Shown here: piece after piece, positions 52,611 through 61,253 of the stretch
Position numbering within the stretch: position 1 is the stretch's first letter
How the letters are laid out: each line of letters starts with the position of its first letter
NCBI RefSeq assembly: GCF_900114095.1
Contig: NZ_FORV01000004.1
Coordinates: 124,001-188,000 of the forward strand
Direction: 5' to 3'
From: Sphingomonas sp. NFR04
GTDB lineage: Bacteria; Pseudomonadota; Alphaproteobacteria; Sphingomonadales; Sphingomonadaceae
Length of the DNA: 64,000 nucleotides
Program-made: the position numbers and the translations under genes
The notes under the pieces: generated by a model
What the model was told of the DNA's origin: nothing
The model's input: the letters and a program-made list of their open reading frames with translations, nothing else
The model's database searches: none

Positions 52611-54854
52611 ATGGCTGGCAATACTCCATCCCGCATCAGGCTCGATCGGCGCAGATTGTTGATCGGTGGCGGCGCGGGATTGGGGCTGGTAGTCGCCTGG
52701 GGCCTGTGGCCGCGCAGCTATGCGCCGAACCTTGCCGCGGGGCCGGGCGAAAGCCTGTTCGGCGCGTGGCTGAAGATCGGCAAGGACGGGCAAATTCGCG
52801 TCGCGGTGCCGCAGGCGGAGATGGGCCAGGGCGTCTACACCGCGCTCCCCCAGATCCTTGCCGATGAACTGGGTGCAGACTGGAAGCTGGTCGGCGTCGA
52901 GCCCGCGCCGCTCAACCCGCTCTACGCCAATCCGCTGGCCGCGCAGACGCTGTTCGCGGCGGCGCTGGGCGGCCTGCCCGAGAAGGTGCAGCGCAGCCAC
53001 GCCGCGCGCGCCGACCTGATGCTCACCGCCGCCTCCACCTCGGTGCGCGCCTTCGAGGACGATCTGCGTCAGGCAGGCGCGGCCGCACGGGTGCTGCTGT
53101 GCAAGGCGGCGGCGCGGCGCTGGGGCGTCGACTGGCAGGCCTGCGGCACCGCGGGCGGCACGGTGATCCACGGCAACCAGCGGCTGGGCTTCGGCGAACT
53201 GGCCGAAGCCGCGGCGCGCGAAAAGGCACCGACGCAGCTTCCCTTGCGGGGCGGCGAGGCCGGGCGGCTGCTCGGCCAGCCGCTGCCGCGGCTCGATGCA
53301 CCGGCCAAGCTCGACGGCAGCGCGAACTTTGCCGCCGATGTGCGATTGCCCAACATGGCGTTCGCCGCAATCCGGCAGGGGCCGGTGGGCGAGACCGAGC
53401 TGGTCCATGTCGATCGCGCGGCCGCCAACCGCGTGCGCGGCATGCTCTCGATCGTCACCACCAAGCAATGGGTGGCGACGGTGGCGAGCAACTGGTGGGC
53501 GGCCGAACGCGCGCTGCAGGTATTGCGGCCGCGCTTTCGCAATCCGACGGCGGTGGTCAACGACGACAGCATCGACGCCGCGCTCGATGCTGCGCTGGAG
53601 GGGGAAGGCGCGCGGATCGAAGCCAGGGGCGATCTTGGCGCCGAGTTCCGCGGCGCGCGGGTGGTGACGGCGGACTATCGCGTCGGCCTAGCGCCGCACG
53701 CGCCGCTCGAGCCGATGACCTGCACGGCCGACTATGCGCATGGCCGATTGGCGCTGTGGTTGCCGACCCAGGCGCCGGGGCTCGCGCGGGCGGCGGCCGC
53801 CAAGGCGCTGGGTATCGATCCCGCGCGGGTGACGCTGCATGCGATGCTCGGTGGAGGGTCGTTCGGCGAGAAGCTGGAGGTGGATGCGGCGGTGCAGGCG
53901 GCGTTGATTTCGCAATCGGTGCAGCGTCCGGTGCAGCTGACGTGGCCGCGCGACGAGGATCTGCGGCGCGACCGCTTCCGCCCTGCTGCCGCGGCACGGC
54001 TTACCGCCAAGCTGGGACAGGGGGGTACCGTTTCCGCTTGGCTGGCCAAGATCGCCGCGCCCGCGACCGGCCGCGAGCTGGCGGCGCGGCTGCTCGCCGG
54101 CGACACGGTCGCGGCGGCGGGGCTGGCGCTGCCGGGCACGCAGGATCCCTCCGCCGTGGAGGGCGCGTTGCCCGCCTACGCCATCCCGAACCTTGCGGTG
54201 GACCATCACCCGGCCGAGATCGGCGTGCCGACCGGCTATTGGCGCTCCGGCGCACACAGCTACACCTGCTTCTTCACCGAGAGCTTCGTCGACGAGCTGG
54301 CGCATGTCGCCAATCGCGATCCGCTGTCGTTCCGCATGGCGATGCTCGGCAACCAGCCGCGGCTCGCCCGCTGCCTGCAGACCGCGGCGCAGCTCGGCGG
54401 CTGGCAGGGCGGCGAACCCGGTAGCGGGCAGGGCATCGCCGCGCATGCGTTTCGAGGCTCCTACATCGCGGTGATGGCCGAGGCGCATCTGACGCCGCAG
54501 CGCGAGATCGTCGTCGAACGGCTGGTCGCGGCGGTCGATTGCGGGCGGGTGATCAATCCAGACCTCGTCCGCCAGCAGATCGAGGGCGGACTGTTGTTCG
54601 GCCTCGCCGCAGCGCTGGGGGCGGCGACGACGTTCAGCGAGAACATCGCCGACGTCCAGACGTTCGCCGACCTCAACCTGCCGACGCTGGCCAACACGCC
54701 CGACATCACCGTCGAGATTCTGCCGAGCGGATCGGACCCGGGCGGGGTGAGCGAGATCGCCGTGCCGCCGACCGCGCCCGCCATCGCTAACGCGTTACAA
54801 ACCGCCACCGGCACGCGATTCCGTCGCCTGCCCCTGCTATCGGATGCCGAATGA
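52611..54854 (+). CDS. exported molybdopterin-binding large subunit (isoquinoline 1-oxidoreductase beta-like)
   Basis: 747 aa of the xanthine dehydrogenase/IorB family. A twin-arginine signal (DRRRLLIGGGAGLGLVVAWG) exports or anchors it. Molybdopterin regions: VAVPQAEMGQGVYTALPQILADEL, LGGGSFGEKLEVDAAVQAA and, at the C-terminus, GGVSEIAVPPTAPAIANAL with the Glu expected at the active site. Such proteins oxidise aldehydes or N-heterocycles with a separate 2Fe-2S subunit; none is adjacent. The stop overlaps the hemH start by ATGA. Confidence 0.88.
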   Translation: MAGNTPSRIRLDRRRLLIGGGAGLGLVVAWGLWPRSYAPNLAAGPGESLFGAWLKIGKDGQIRVAVPQAEMGQGVYTALPQILADELGADWKLVGVEPAPLNPLYANPLAAQTLFAAALGGLPEKVQRSHAARADLMLTAASTSVRAFEDDLRQAGAAARVLLCKAAARRWGVDWQACGTAGGTVIHGNQRLGFGELAEAAAREKAPTQLPLRGGEAGRLLGQPLPRLDAPAKLDGSANFAADVRLPNMAFAAIRQGPVGETELVHVDRAAANRVRGMLSIVTTKQWVATVASNWWAAERALQVLRPRFRNPTAVVNDDSIDAALDAALEGEGARIEARGDLGAEFRGARVVTADYRVGLAPHAPLEPMTCTADYAHGRLALWLPTQAPGLARAAAAKALGIDPARVTLHAMLGGGSFGEKLEVDAAVQAALISQSVQRPVQLTWPRDEDLRRDRFRPAAAARLTAKLGQGGTVSAWLAKIAAPATGRELAARLLAGDTVAAAGLALPGTQDPSAVEGALPAYAIPNLAVDHHPAEIGVPTGYWRSGAHSYTCFFTESFVDELAHVANRDPLSFRMAMLGNQPRLARCLQTAAQLGGWQGGEPGSGQGIAAHAFRGSYIAVMAEAHLTPQREIVVERLVAAVDCGRVINPDLVRQQIEGGLLFGLAAALGAATTFSENIADVQTFADLNLPTLANTPDITVEILPSGSDPGGVSEIAVPPTAPAIANALQTATGTRFRRLPLLSDAE

Positions 54855-55858
54855 CCCTGCCCGCCGACCATCCGAAGATCCCCCCCGCGCGTATCGGCGT
54901 GCTGCTGGTCAATCTCGGGACCCCCGATGCGCCGGACGCCGGCGCGGTGAAGCGCTATCTGGGCGAGTTCCTGTCGGACCGGCGCGTGGTCGAGATTCCG
55001 CCTTTGCTCTGGCAGCCGATCCTGCGCGGCATCATCCTGCGCACCCGGCCGAAGAAATCGGCGCACGCCTATAGCCAGGTGTGGCGCGAGGACGGTTCGC
55101 CGCTCGCCGCGATCACCAAGGCGCAGGCGCGCGGGCTGGAAGGTGCATTCGGGCCGGGCGTCACGGTTGCGCACGCGATGCGCTACGGCAAGCCTTCGGT
55201 CGGCGAGCAGGTTGCCGCGCTCAAGGCGCAGGGCTGCGAGCGCATCCTGGTGGCACCACTTTACCCGCAATATTGCGCGGCGACGACCGCAACCGCCAAC
55301 GACGTCGCCTTCGCTGCGCTGATGGCGATGCGCTGGCAGCCGGCGCTCCGCACGCTGCCGCCTTATTATGACGATCCCGCCTATATCGCGGCGCTGAAGA
55401 CCAGCGTCGAGGAAGGGCTGGCGGGGCTCGACTTCGAGCCGGACGCGGTGATCGCCAGCTTCCACGGCATGCCGCAGCGAACACTGGAACTGGGCGATCC
55501 CTATCACTGCCATTGCCGCAAGACCGGGCGGCTGCTCGGCGAGGCGCTGGGGCGCGAGCTGATCGTCACCTTCCAGTCGCGCTTCGGTCGCGCCAAGTGG
55601 CTGGAGCCGGCGACCGACACGACGCTGGAAGCATTGCCCGCCAAGGGCATTCGCCGCGTCGCGATCGTTGCTCCAGGTTTCTCGGCGGACTGCCTGGAAA
55701 CGCTGGAGGAACTGGCCATCCGCGGCCGCGAATCCTTCCTCCAATCCGGAGGCACCGATTTCGCATATTTGCCTTGTCTCAATGATGGCGCGGCGGGCAT
55801 GGAGTTGCTGCGACAGATCATCGGGCGCGAACTTGCCGGCTGGGTGGACCCCGCCTAG
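54851..55858 (+). CDS. hemH: ferrochelatase
   Basis: 335 aa. Inserts Fe2+ into protoporphyrin IX to make haem. VLLVNLGTPDAP starts the fold, VAPLYPQYCAATTATA and IASFHGMPQRTLELGDPY carry catalytic residues including the conserved His, and VAPGFSADCLETLEEL the Glu cluster. Overlaps the molybdoprotein gene by 4 bases, so its translation depends on that gene unless an internal promoter exists. Confidence 0.96.
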   Translation: MTLPADHPKIPPARIGVLLVNLGTPDAPDAGAVKRYLGEFLSDRRVVEIPPLLWQPILRGIILRTRPKKSAHAYSQVWREDGSPLAAITKAQARGLEGAFGPGVTVAHAMRYGKPSVGEQVAALKAQGCERILVAPLYPQYCAATTATANDVAFAALMAMRWQPALRTLPPYYDDPAYIAALKTSVEEGLAGLDFEPDAVIASFHGMPQRTLELGDPYHCHCRKTGRLLGEALGRELIVTFQSRFGRAKWLEPATDTTLEALPAKGIRRVAIVAPGFSADCLETLEELAIRGRESFLQSGGTDFAYLPCLNDGAAGMELLRQIIGRELAGWVDPA

Positions 55859-55891
55859 CCAATTCTTGGGTTTGATTGGAGAGGAATGCAC

Positions 55892-56614
55892 ATGGCACGT
55901 GTAGCGGTCGTCACTGGCGGCACCCGCGGTATCGGCGAGGCGATCAGCCTGGCCCTCAAGGAGGCCGGCATCACCGTCGCCGCCAACTATGCCGGTAACG
56001 ACGAGAAGGCCGCCGCCTTCACCGAACGCACCGGCATCAAGGCCTATAAGTGGGACGTGGGCGATTTCGACGCCTGCGCAGCCGGCGTGCAGCAGGTGGA
56101 AGCCGAGCTCGGCCCGGTCGACATCGTCGTCAACAATGCCGGCATCACCCGCGACGGCACCATCCTGAAGATGACCCGCGACATGTGGGAAGACGTGATC
56201 CGCATCAACCTGGGCGGCTGCTTCAACATGGCGCACGCGGTGTTCCCGGGCATGCGCAGCCGCAAATGGGGCCGCATCGTCAACATCGGTTCGATCAACG
56301 GCCAGGCCGGCCAGTATGGCCAGGTGAACTATGCCGCCGCCAAGTCGGGCATCCATGGCTTCACCAAGGCGCTGGCGCAGGAGGGCGCGCGGTTCGGGGT
56401 GACGGTCAATGCGATCGCGCCGGGCTATATCGACACCGACATGGTCGCGGCCGTGCCGGCGGACGTGCTGGAGAAGATCGTGGCAAAGATCCCCGTCGGC
56501 CGGCTAGGCCAGGCGCACGAGATCGCGCGCGGCGTGGCGTTCCTCTGCTCGGACGACGCCGCCTTCGTCACCGGATCGACGCTGTCGATGAATGGCGGGC
56601 AGCACATGTATTGA
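55892..56614 (+). CDS. phaB: acetoacetyl-CoA reductase
   Basis: 240 aa short-chain dehydrogenase. NADPH fold VVTGGTRGIGEAISLAL, NNAGITRDGT, catalytic Ser-Tyr-Lys in GSINGQAGQYGQVNYAAAKSG and VNAIAPGYIDTDMV. It makes (R)-3-hydroxybutyryl-CoA for polyhydroxybutyrate. ATG at 55892 with GAGAGG 7 bases upstream is favoured over ATG at 55886. No PHA synthase gene is adjacent. Confidence 0.93.
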   Translation: MARVAVVTGGTRGIGEAISLALKEAGITVAANYAGNDEKAAAFTERTGIKAYKWDVGDFDACAAGVQQVEAELGPVDIVVNNAGITRDGTILKMTRDMWEDVIRINLGGCFNMAHAVFPGMRSRKWGRIVNIGSINGQAGQYGQVNYAAAKSGIHGFTKALAQEGARFGVTVNAIAPGYIDTDMVAAVPADVLEKIVAKIPVGRLGQAHEIARGVAFLCSDDAAFVTGSTLSMNGGQHMY

Positions 56615-56622
56615 ACGAACAA

Positions 56623-56652
56623 GGGGGCCGGCGCCTTGCGGTGCCGACCCCC
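56623..56652 (+). terminator. hairpin after phaB
   Basis: GGGGG-CC-GGCGCC-TTGC-GGTGCC-GA-CCCCC forms a long stem with a two-base internal loop, 8 bp past the phaB stop. It lacks a T-run and may end transcription weakly. Confidence 0.45.
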
Positions 56653-56683
56653 AACGTCTCTCGATACGCTACGCGAGAGCAAC

Positions 56684-56695
56684 TGTACGCGTACA
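56684..56695. promoter_or_regulatory. 12-bp perfect palindrome and adjacent inverted repeat
   Basis: TGTACGCGTACA is a complete palindrome 115 bp upstream of the esterase/phytase-like gene. CTCTCG-N10-CGAGAG (56658-56679) lies just before it. Both could be operator sites; no regulator is evident. Confidence 0.3.
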
Positions 56696-56810
56696 ACCCG
56701 TTCTGAATAGAGCGGTTCCCTTGAGCGAACCCTGAACGACTTGGTTATTTCCCGTTCATCTTCGCACCTGCAGCACTGGCGGGCGGCGCGGTAGCCGCTA
56801 AGAGGGGCGG

Positions 56811-57806
56811 ATGCGCTTCCGGCTCCGCTTCCTCGCTTATCCGCCGCTGGCGCTGTCGATCCTTTTTCTCACCGCCTCGGGCAAGGAACTGCGGACGCCG
56901 CTGGGCAAGGAGCCGGTGATGCATGCGACGCGCGTGTCGCTGGTGCCCGGCGATCCCGCGCGGCAGGTTATCGGACGGCTGCGATATCTGGGCGGGGTGC
57001 GGCTCACCAGCCCGGACCTGGGCTTCTCGGGCTATTCCGCGCTGAACGTGGTGGGCGATCGCTTTACCCTGCTCAGCGATCGCGGCAATCTGGTCCGCTT
57101 CCGCATGGGGGCGGACTGGCAGCCCTTCGAAACCCGATTCGCCGACCTTCCCGGCGGACCCGGGACCAGCGCCTTCAAGGGCGACCGCGACTCGGAGTCG
57201 CTCGCGCGCGACCCGGTGACCGGGACATTCTGGGTCGGCTTCGAATCGCACAATGCGATCTTCCGGTTCGATCGCGATTTTCGCGCCACGCAGGGCAGGG
57301 CCTATCCGCGGGCGATGAAGCACTGGCCGCAAAATGGCGGTCCCGAATCGATGGTGCGACTCGCCGACGGCCGCTTCCTGGTAATCGGCGAGACCGCGCG
57401 CCCGCGCGGCGGCAACGTTGATCAACGCGAGATCTTGCTGTTTCCCAGCGATCCGACGATCGGGCAACCGGAGCCGATCCACTTCGCCTATGTTCCGCCC
57501 GACGGCTATGACCCGAGCGATGCGGCGCTGTTGCCCGACGGGCGGCTACTGGTGCTGGTGCGGCGATTCGCGGTGCGCACGCTGTTCACCGTGAAGATCG
57601 AGCTGGTCGATATCCGCGGCGCCAAGGCCGGGCAGGTGCTGCACGGCACCGAACTCGCCGACTTCTCCCCGCCCTTCCAGCACGACAATTTCGAAGGGCT
57701 GGCGGTGCAGCGCGAAGGCGATTCGCTGGTGGTGTGGATGGTCTCGGACGACAATGAGCAATGGTGGCAGCAGACGCTGCTGCTCAAGTTCCGCCTGGAT
57801 CTCTAG
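56811..57806 (+). CDS. exported esterase-like protein of the phytase-like superfamily
   Basis: 331 aa. Signal sequence or anchor in 5-24 (LRFLAYPPLALSILFLTAS). Residues 60-330 follow the PF13449 'phytase-like' beta-propeller pattern: SPDLGFSGYSALNVVGDRFTLLSDRG, RDSESLARDPVTGTFWVGFESHN, ADGRFLVIGE, FEGLAVQREGDSLVVWMVSDDN. Proteins of this family hydrolyse phosphate esters or are uncharacterised. Transcribed toward rpmB. Confidence 0.82.
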   Translation: MRFRLRFLAYPPLALSILFLTASGKELRTPLGKEPVMHATRVSLVPGDPARQVIGRLRYLGGVRLTSPDLGFSGYSALNVVGDRFTLLSDRGNLVRFRMGADWQPFETRFADLPGGPGTSAFKGDRDSESLARDPVTGTFWVGFESHNAIFRFDRDFRATQGRAYPRAMKHWPQNGGPESMVRLADGRFLVIGETARPRGGNVDQREILLFPSDPTIGQPEPIHFAYVPPDGYDPSDAALLPDGRLLVLVRRFAVRTLFTVKIELVDIRGAKAGQVLHGTELADFSPPFQHDNFEGLAVQREGDSLVVWMVSDDNEQWWQQTLLLKFRLDL

Positions 57807-57834
57807 GCGCCACGCGCGCGAAAGCCAGACACGG

Positions 57835-57864
57835 AAAAACCCGCCACTGCCGTGCAGTAGCGGG
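57835..57864 (-). terminator. intrinsic terminator of rpmB
   Basis: Read on the minus strand, CCCGCTACTGC-ACG-GCAGTGGCGGG forms an 11-bp stem (one mismatch) followed by TTTTT. It lies 24 bp beyond the rpmB stop. Confidence 0.85.
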
Positions 57865-57888
57865 CCAAACCGTTAATCTGAAGAGAGA

Positions 57889-58188
57889 TCAGGCCGCTTC
57901 GGCGGTGCCAGCGGTCGCCTTGCGCACTTCGCGCTTCAGGCGACGGGCGCGCAGCGACAGATCGTCGTCGCTGCTCTTCAGCAGCCAGTTGTCCAAGCCG
58001 CCGACATGCTCGACCGAACGCAGGCCGTGCGTCGAGACGCGGAGACGGATGCTCTTGCCGAGCGAATCCGAGATCAGCGTCACATTCTGCAGGTTGGGCA
58101 GAAAGGTGCGCTTGGTCTTGTTATTGGCGTGGGAAACATTGTGTCCCACCTGCCGGCCCTTGCCGGTCAGCTCGCAAATGCGCGACAT
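57889..58188 (-). CDS. rpmB: 50S ribosomal protein L28
   Basis: 99 aa. [20 protein letters not shown] is the L28 start, with [13 protein letters not shown] and [20 protein letters not shown] following; the C-terminus is Ala-rich as in alphaproteobacteria. It is single with its own terminator. Only Cys5 is present, so it is the zinc-free form. Confidence 0.97.
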   Translation of the reverse strand: MSRICELTGKGRQVGHNVSHANNKTKRTFLPNLQNVTLISDSLGKSIRLRVSTHGLRSVEHVGGLDNWLLKSSDDDLSLRARRLKREVRKATAGTAEAA

Positions 58189-58335
58189 CGCTTCAAATCC
58201 TGAGTTGGGCGGTAAGCCGGAAAGGCCGCGCTGTTAGCGTCGATGCGCGTCGCAGTCAACCGATTCACGGCCAATTGCGCGCAACCTGCTCGCCACCGGG
58301 GCGTTGGGCAGGTGAAACGATAGGAGGAGATTGGG

Positions 58336-58587
58336 ATGCGCGCAATCCTGGGGTTGCTGGGAATTCTGGTGCTGATCGCCGTGGTGCTGATCGCGCTGGG
58401 CTTTCTCAATGTCGACATCAGCGGCGGCAAGCTGCCGACGGTGGCTGCCGAAACGGGCAAGGTCTCTGTCGGCGAATCGAACAGCACGGTGCGCGTGCCT
58501 ACCGTCGAGATGAAGGACAAGCAGGTGAAGCTGCCGACCATCGACGTGCAGAAGGCGCCGGAAGCGACGCCTTCGCCGGCAAAGTGA
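58336..58587 (+). CDS. small membrane-anchored hypothetical protein
   Basis: 83 aa. One N-terminal membrane segment (AILGLLGILVLIAVVLIALG, residues 3-22), then a Gly/Thr/Val-rich periplasmic part with two copies of a KLPT motif (SGGKLPTVAAETGKV and QVKLPTIDVQKAP) and a Pro-rich end. TAGGAGGAGATTGGG is the ribosome-binding site. Not recognised. It overlaps the next small gene by GTGA. Confidence 0.65.
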   Translation: MRAILGLLGILVLIAVVLIALGFLNVDISGGKLPTVAAETGKVSVGESNSTVRVPTVEMKDKQVKLPTIDVQKAPEATPSPAK

Positions 58588-58766
58588 CACCGGCTCCCGG
58601 CCGAATCGCGGCGGCGGCATTGCTGCCGCCGTTGGGCGTCTATCTGGAGGAGGGCGCCGGACGCCCCTTCCAGCTCGCCTGCGGGCTGACGGTGCTCGGC
58701 TTCCTGCCGGGGGCGGGCTATGCGCTTTGGCGACTGTTCCGCCGGCCGGAGCCTGCCGCCGCCTGA
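58584..58766 (+). CDS. YqaE/Pmp3 family small membrane protein
   Basis: 60 aa starting with GTG (overlap of 4 bases with the preceding stop). AAAALLPPLGVYLEEGAGRP and CGLTVLGFLPGAGYALWRLF match the two membrane helices of the UPF0057 (Pmp3) family, stress-linked proteins that influence membrane potential. Positive C-terminus FRRPEPAAA. Confidence 0.72.
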   Translation: MTPAPGRIAAAALLPPLGVYLEEGAGRPFQLACGLTVLGFLPGAGYALWRLFRRPEPAAA

Positions 58767-58809
58767 GCAGGGCGTGACCGCGTCGCTCGCGGCGGCTAAG
58801 CCTGGCGCG

Positions 58810-59259
58810 ATGTTTCCTCTACCCCCTCCCATGCGTGCCGCGTTGGCCGCCGCCCAGGCTGCGGCCGATCGGGGCGAGGTGCCGGTCGGTGCTGCGGTCG
58901 TGCTGAACGGCGAGGTGATCGCAACCGCCGCGAATGCGCCACGCGCGCTCCACGACCCCACTGCGCATGCCGAGATGCTGGCGATTCGCGCCGCGGCGCA
59001 ACGGCTCGGCCGCGATCGGCTGGAGGATTGCGACCTGTGGGTGACGCTGGAGCCGTGCGCGATGTGCGCGGGTGCCATCGCCCATGCCCGAATCGCCCGG
59101 CTCTATTATGGTGCCAGCGACCCCAAGGGCGGTGCGGTCGAACATGGCCCGCGCCTGTTCGGCCAGTCTACCTGCCATCATCGCCCGGAGGTCTATCCCG
59201 GCATCGGCGAGGCCGAGGCTGCGGCGCTCCTGCGGGACTTTTTTCGCCATCGCCGCTGA
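58810..59259 (+). CDS. tadA: tRNA-specific adenosine deaminase
   Basis: 149 aa zinc deaminase that makes inosine at the wobble position of tRNA-Arg(ACG). Catalytic HAEMLAIRAAA (Glu as proton shuttle) and zinc Cys in PCAMCAGAIAHARI. MFPLPPPMRAALAAAQAAAD start at 58810 gives the normal length. Confidence 0.95.
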   Translation: MFPLPPPMRAALAAAQAAADRGEVPVGAAVVLNGEVIATAANAPRALHDPTAHAEMLAIRAAAQRLGRDRLEDCDLWVTLEPCAMCAGAIAHARIARLYYGASDPKGGAVEHGPRLFGQSTCHHRPEVYPGIGEAEAAALLRDFFRHRR

Positions 59260-59328
59260 ACCAATTTCGCTTCCGCACCGCAATAGGTTGTGAACAGGGC
59301 ATCGCTGCGGATATGAGGGCGGTGCACC

Positions 59329-60627
59329 ATGAGCGCACCTTTTCCCTGGATCGACGTAGCGATCATCTTCGTGCTGATCGCGATCAACGGCATTTTCTCG
59401 ATGTCGGAGCTGGCAATCGTATCCGCCCGCCCGGCGCGGCTGGAGGCGCTGGCCCGGCTCGGCAACCGCGGCGCCAAGACCGCGATCGAGCTTGCCGAGG
59501 ATCCCGGCAAGTTCCTCTCCACCGTCCAGATCGGCATCACGCTGATCGGCATCGTCTCGGGCGCCTATTCGGGCGCCAGCCTGGGCGAGCCGGTAGCGCA
59601 GCGAATCGAGGCGTTCGGCGTCTCCGCGGGGCTGGCCCACACATTGGGGATCACCTTGGTCATCGGCCTGACGACCTACGGCTCGCTGGTGATCGGCGAA
59701 CTGGTGCCCAAGCAGTTCGCGCTGCGCTCGCCCGAACCGATCGCGGCCGCCATGGCGCTGCCGATGCGTTGGCTCTCCTGGGGCACGGCGCCGATCGTGT
59801 GGCTGCTCGATTCGTCGAGCGGGCTGGTGTTTCGCCTGCTCGGGCTCAAGCGCGAATCGGAAAATCGGGTTACCGCCGAGGAACTGCACCTGATCGTCGC
59901 GGAGGCGAGCAAGTCCGGCGTGATCGAGGAGCATGAGCGCTCGATCATCTCGGGCGTGGTCCGCTTGGCCGATCGGCCGGTGCGCGAAGTGATGACGCCG
60001 CGGACGCAGGTCGACTGGCTCGACGTCGACCTGGATGGCGCCGGCATCCGCGAGGAACTGCTCGCTACCCCGCACACTCGCTTGCCGGTGGCGGAAGGCT
60101 CAATCGACGCGGTGATCGGCGTGGTCCAGGCGCGCGACATCGCCGCGGCGCTGTTCCGCGGCGAGCCGCTCGACCTGCGCAAGCTGATGCGCAAGGCCCC
60201 CGTGCTGCCCGACCAGGTCGATGCGATGGACGCGCTCACCGCGCTGCGCCATGCCGAGGTGCCGATGGGGCTGGTGCACGACGAATATGGCCATTTCGAA
60301 GGCATCGTCACGCCCGCCAACCTGCTCGCGGCGATCGCCGGCGAGTTCGCTTCGGACGCCGAGCCGGGCGACAACCCCAACATCGTCGAGCGCGAGGACG
60401 GTTCGCTGCTCGTCGCGGGCGCGACCCCGGCGGACCAGCTGGCCGAGCGGCTCGGCATCGATCTGCCCGAGGATCGCGATTACGCGACGGTCGCCGGCCT
60501 GGCGCTGGCGGTGTTCAAGCACCTGCCGGTGGAGGGCGAGGTGTTCGAGCAGCAGGGCTGGCGCTTCGAGATCGTCGACCTGGACGGCCGCAAGATCGAC
60601 AAGCTGCTGGTGAGCCGGGAAGGGTAA
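59329..60627 (+). CDS. CNNM/HlyC-CorC family membrane protein
   Basis: 432 aa: DUF21 transmembrane domain (1-190; SELAIVSARPARLEALARLGNRGA, EDPGKFLSTVQIGITLIGIVSGAYSG, GELVPKQFAL), a CBS pair (200-340, VMTPRTQVDWLDVD, GVVQARDIAAALF, GLVHDEYGHFEGIVT) and the CorC_HlyC domain. Likely a magnesium-linked transporter or regulator. It is a paralogue in domain type of corC at 48189 but includes the membrane part. Confidence 0.92.
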   Translation: MSAPFPWIDVAIIFVLIAINGIFSMSELAIVSARPARLEALARLGNRGAKTAIELAEDPGKFLSTVQIGITLIGIVSGAYSGASLGEPVAQRIEAFGVSAGLAHTLGITLVIGLTTYGSLVIGELVPKQFALRSPEPIAAAMALPMRWLSWGTAPIVWLLDSSSGLVFRLLGLKRESENRVTAEELHLIVAEASKSGVIEEHERSIISGVVRLADRPVREVMTPRTQVDWLDVDLDGAGIREELLATPHTRLPVAEGSIDAVIGVVQARDIAAALFRGEPLDLRKLMRKAPVLPDQVDAMDALTALRHAEVPMGLVHDEYGHFEGIVTPANLLAAIAGEFASDAEPGDNPNIVEREDGSLLVAGATPADQLAERLGIDLPEDRDYATVAGLALAVFKHLPVEGEVFEQQGWRFEIVDLDGRKIDKLLVSREG

Positions 60628-60637
60628 GCAGGCTCCC

Positions 60638-60765
60638 TATCCTCCCCCGCCAGGGAGGTGGCAGGCGTAGCCTGACGGAGGGGGAGGAAGCACGACGGCC
60701 CGAGAGGTTCTGGCATCCTCCCCCTCCGTCGCCTTCGGCGCCACCTCCCCTGGCGGGGGAGGATA
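60638..60765. repeat. paired palindromic repeat (CTCCCC family)
   Basis: TATCCTCCCCCGCCAGGGAG at the left is mirrored by CTCCCCTGGCGGGGGAGGATA at the right, with TGACGGAGGGGGAGGA and TCCTCCCCCTCCGTCG inside. It lies 10 bp after the membrane-protein stop. Confidence 0.85.
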
Positions 60766-60783
60766 GGCTTTACGGCAGCCGCA

Positions 60784-60810
60784 TGGACAATATCGTCCAA
60801 TTCCGGAATT
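60784..60810. promoter_or_regulatory. two dyad-symmetric motifs upstream of yajC-secDF
   Basis: TGGAC-AATATC-GTCCA (60784-60799) overlaps AATTCCGGAATT (60799-60810), a 12-bp perfect palindrome, about 105 bp before yajC. A TTATAG element follows at 60825-60830. They could be operator sites in the promoter of the secDF operon. Apart from them and the repeat, the 287-bp gap holds nothing. Confidence 0.35.
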
Positions 60811-60914
60811 CCACCCTCCGCCCCTTATAGTTGCGCCTCACCCCGGCGCATGGTAGCGCCCGCGGCTTGAATGGGGCCATTCCGCGTCCCTAACTTCAGG
60901 CTTTTCGGGAACCC

Positions 60915-61253
60915 ATGTTCGCCACTCCAGCATATGCACAGGCCGCAGGCGCGGCTGGTCAGGGTAGCACTCTGGCCGGGATCGCGTCGGTAGCGCCGCT
61001 CGTCCTGATCTTCGTCGTCTTCTACTTCCTGATGATCCGTCCGCAGCAAAAGCGGATGAAGTCGCTGCAGAACGCAGTGAACTCGGTGAAGAAGAACGAT
61101 ACCGTCGTCACCGCCGGCGGCCTGATCGGCAAGGTCACCCGGGTCGACGAGACCGAGGTCGAGATCGAGCTCGGCCCGAACGTGAAGGTCCGCGCGATCA
61201 AGTCGACGCTCGCCGAAGTGCGCCCGCACGGCGCCAAGCCCGCGAACGACTGA
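60915..61253 (+). CDS. yajC: preprotein translocase subunit YajC
   Basis: 112 aa. Single membrane segment (VAPLVLIFVVFYFLMIRPQQ, about 26-44) followed by the conserved KRMKSLQNAVNSVKKNDTVVTAGGLIGKV. Partner of SecDF at the Sec channel. Shares one base with the secD start (TGATG). Confidence 0.95.
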   Translation: MFATPAYAQAAGAAGQGSTLAGIASVAPLVLIFVVFYFLMIRPQQKRMKSLQNAVNSVKKNDTVVTAGGLIGKVTRVDETEVEIELGPNVKVRAIKSTLAEVRPHGAKPAND

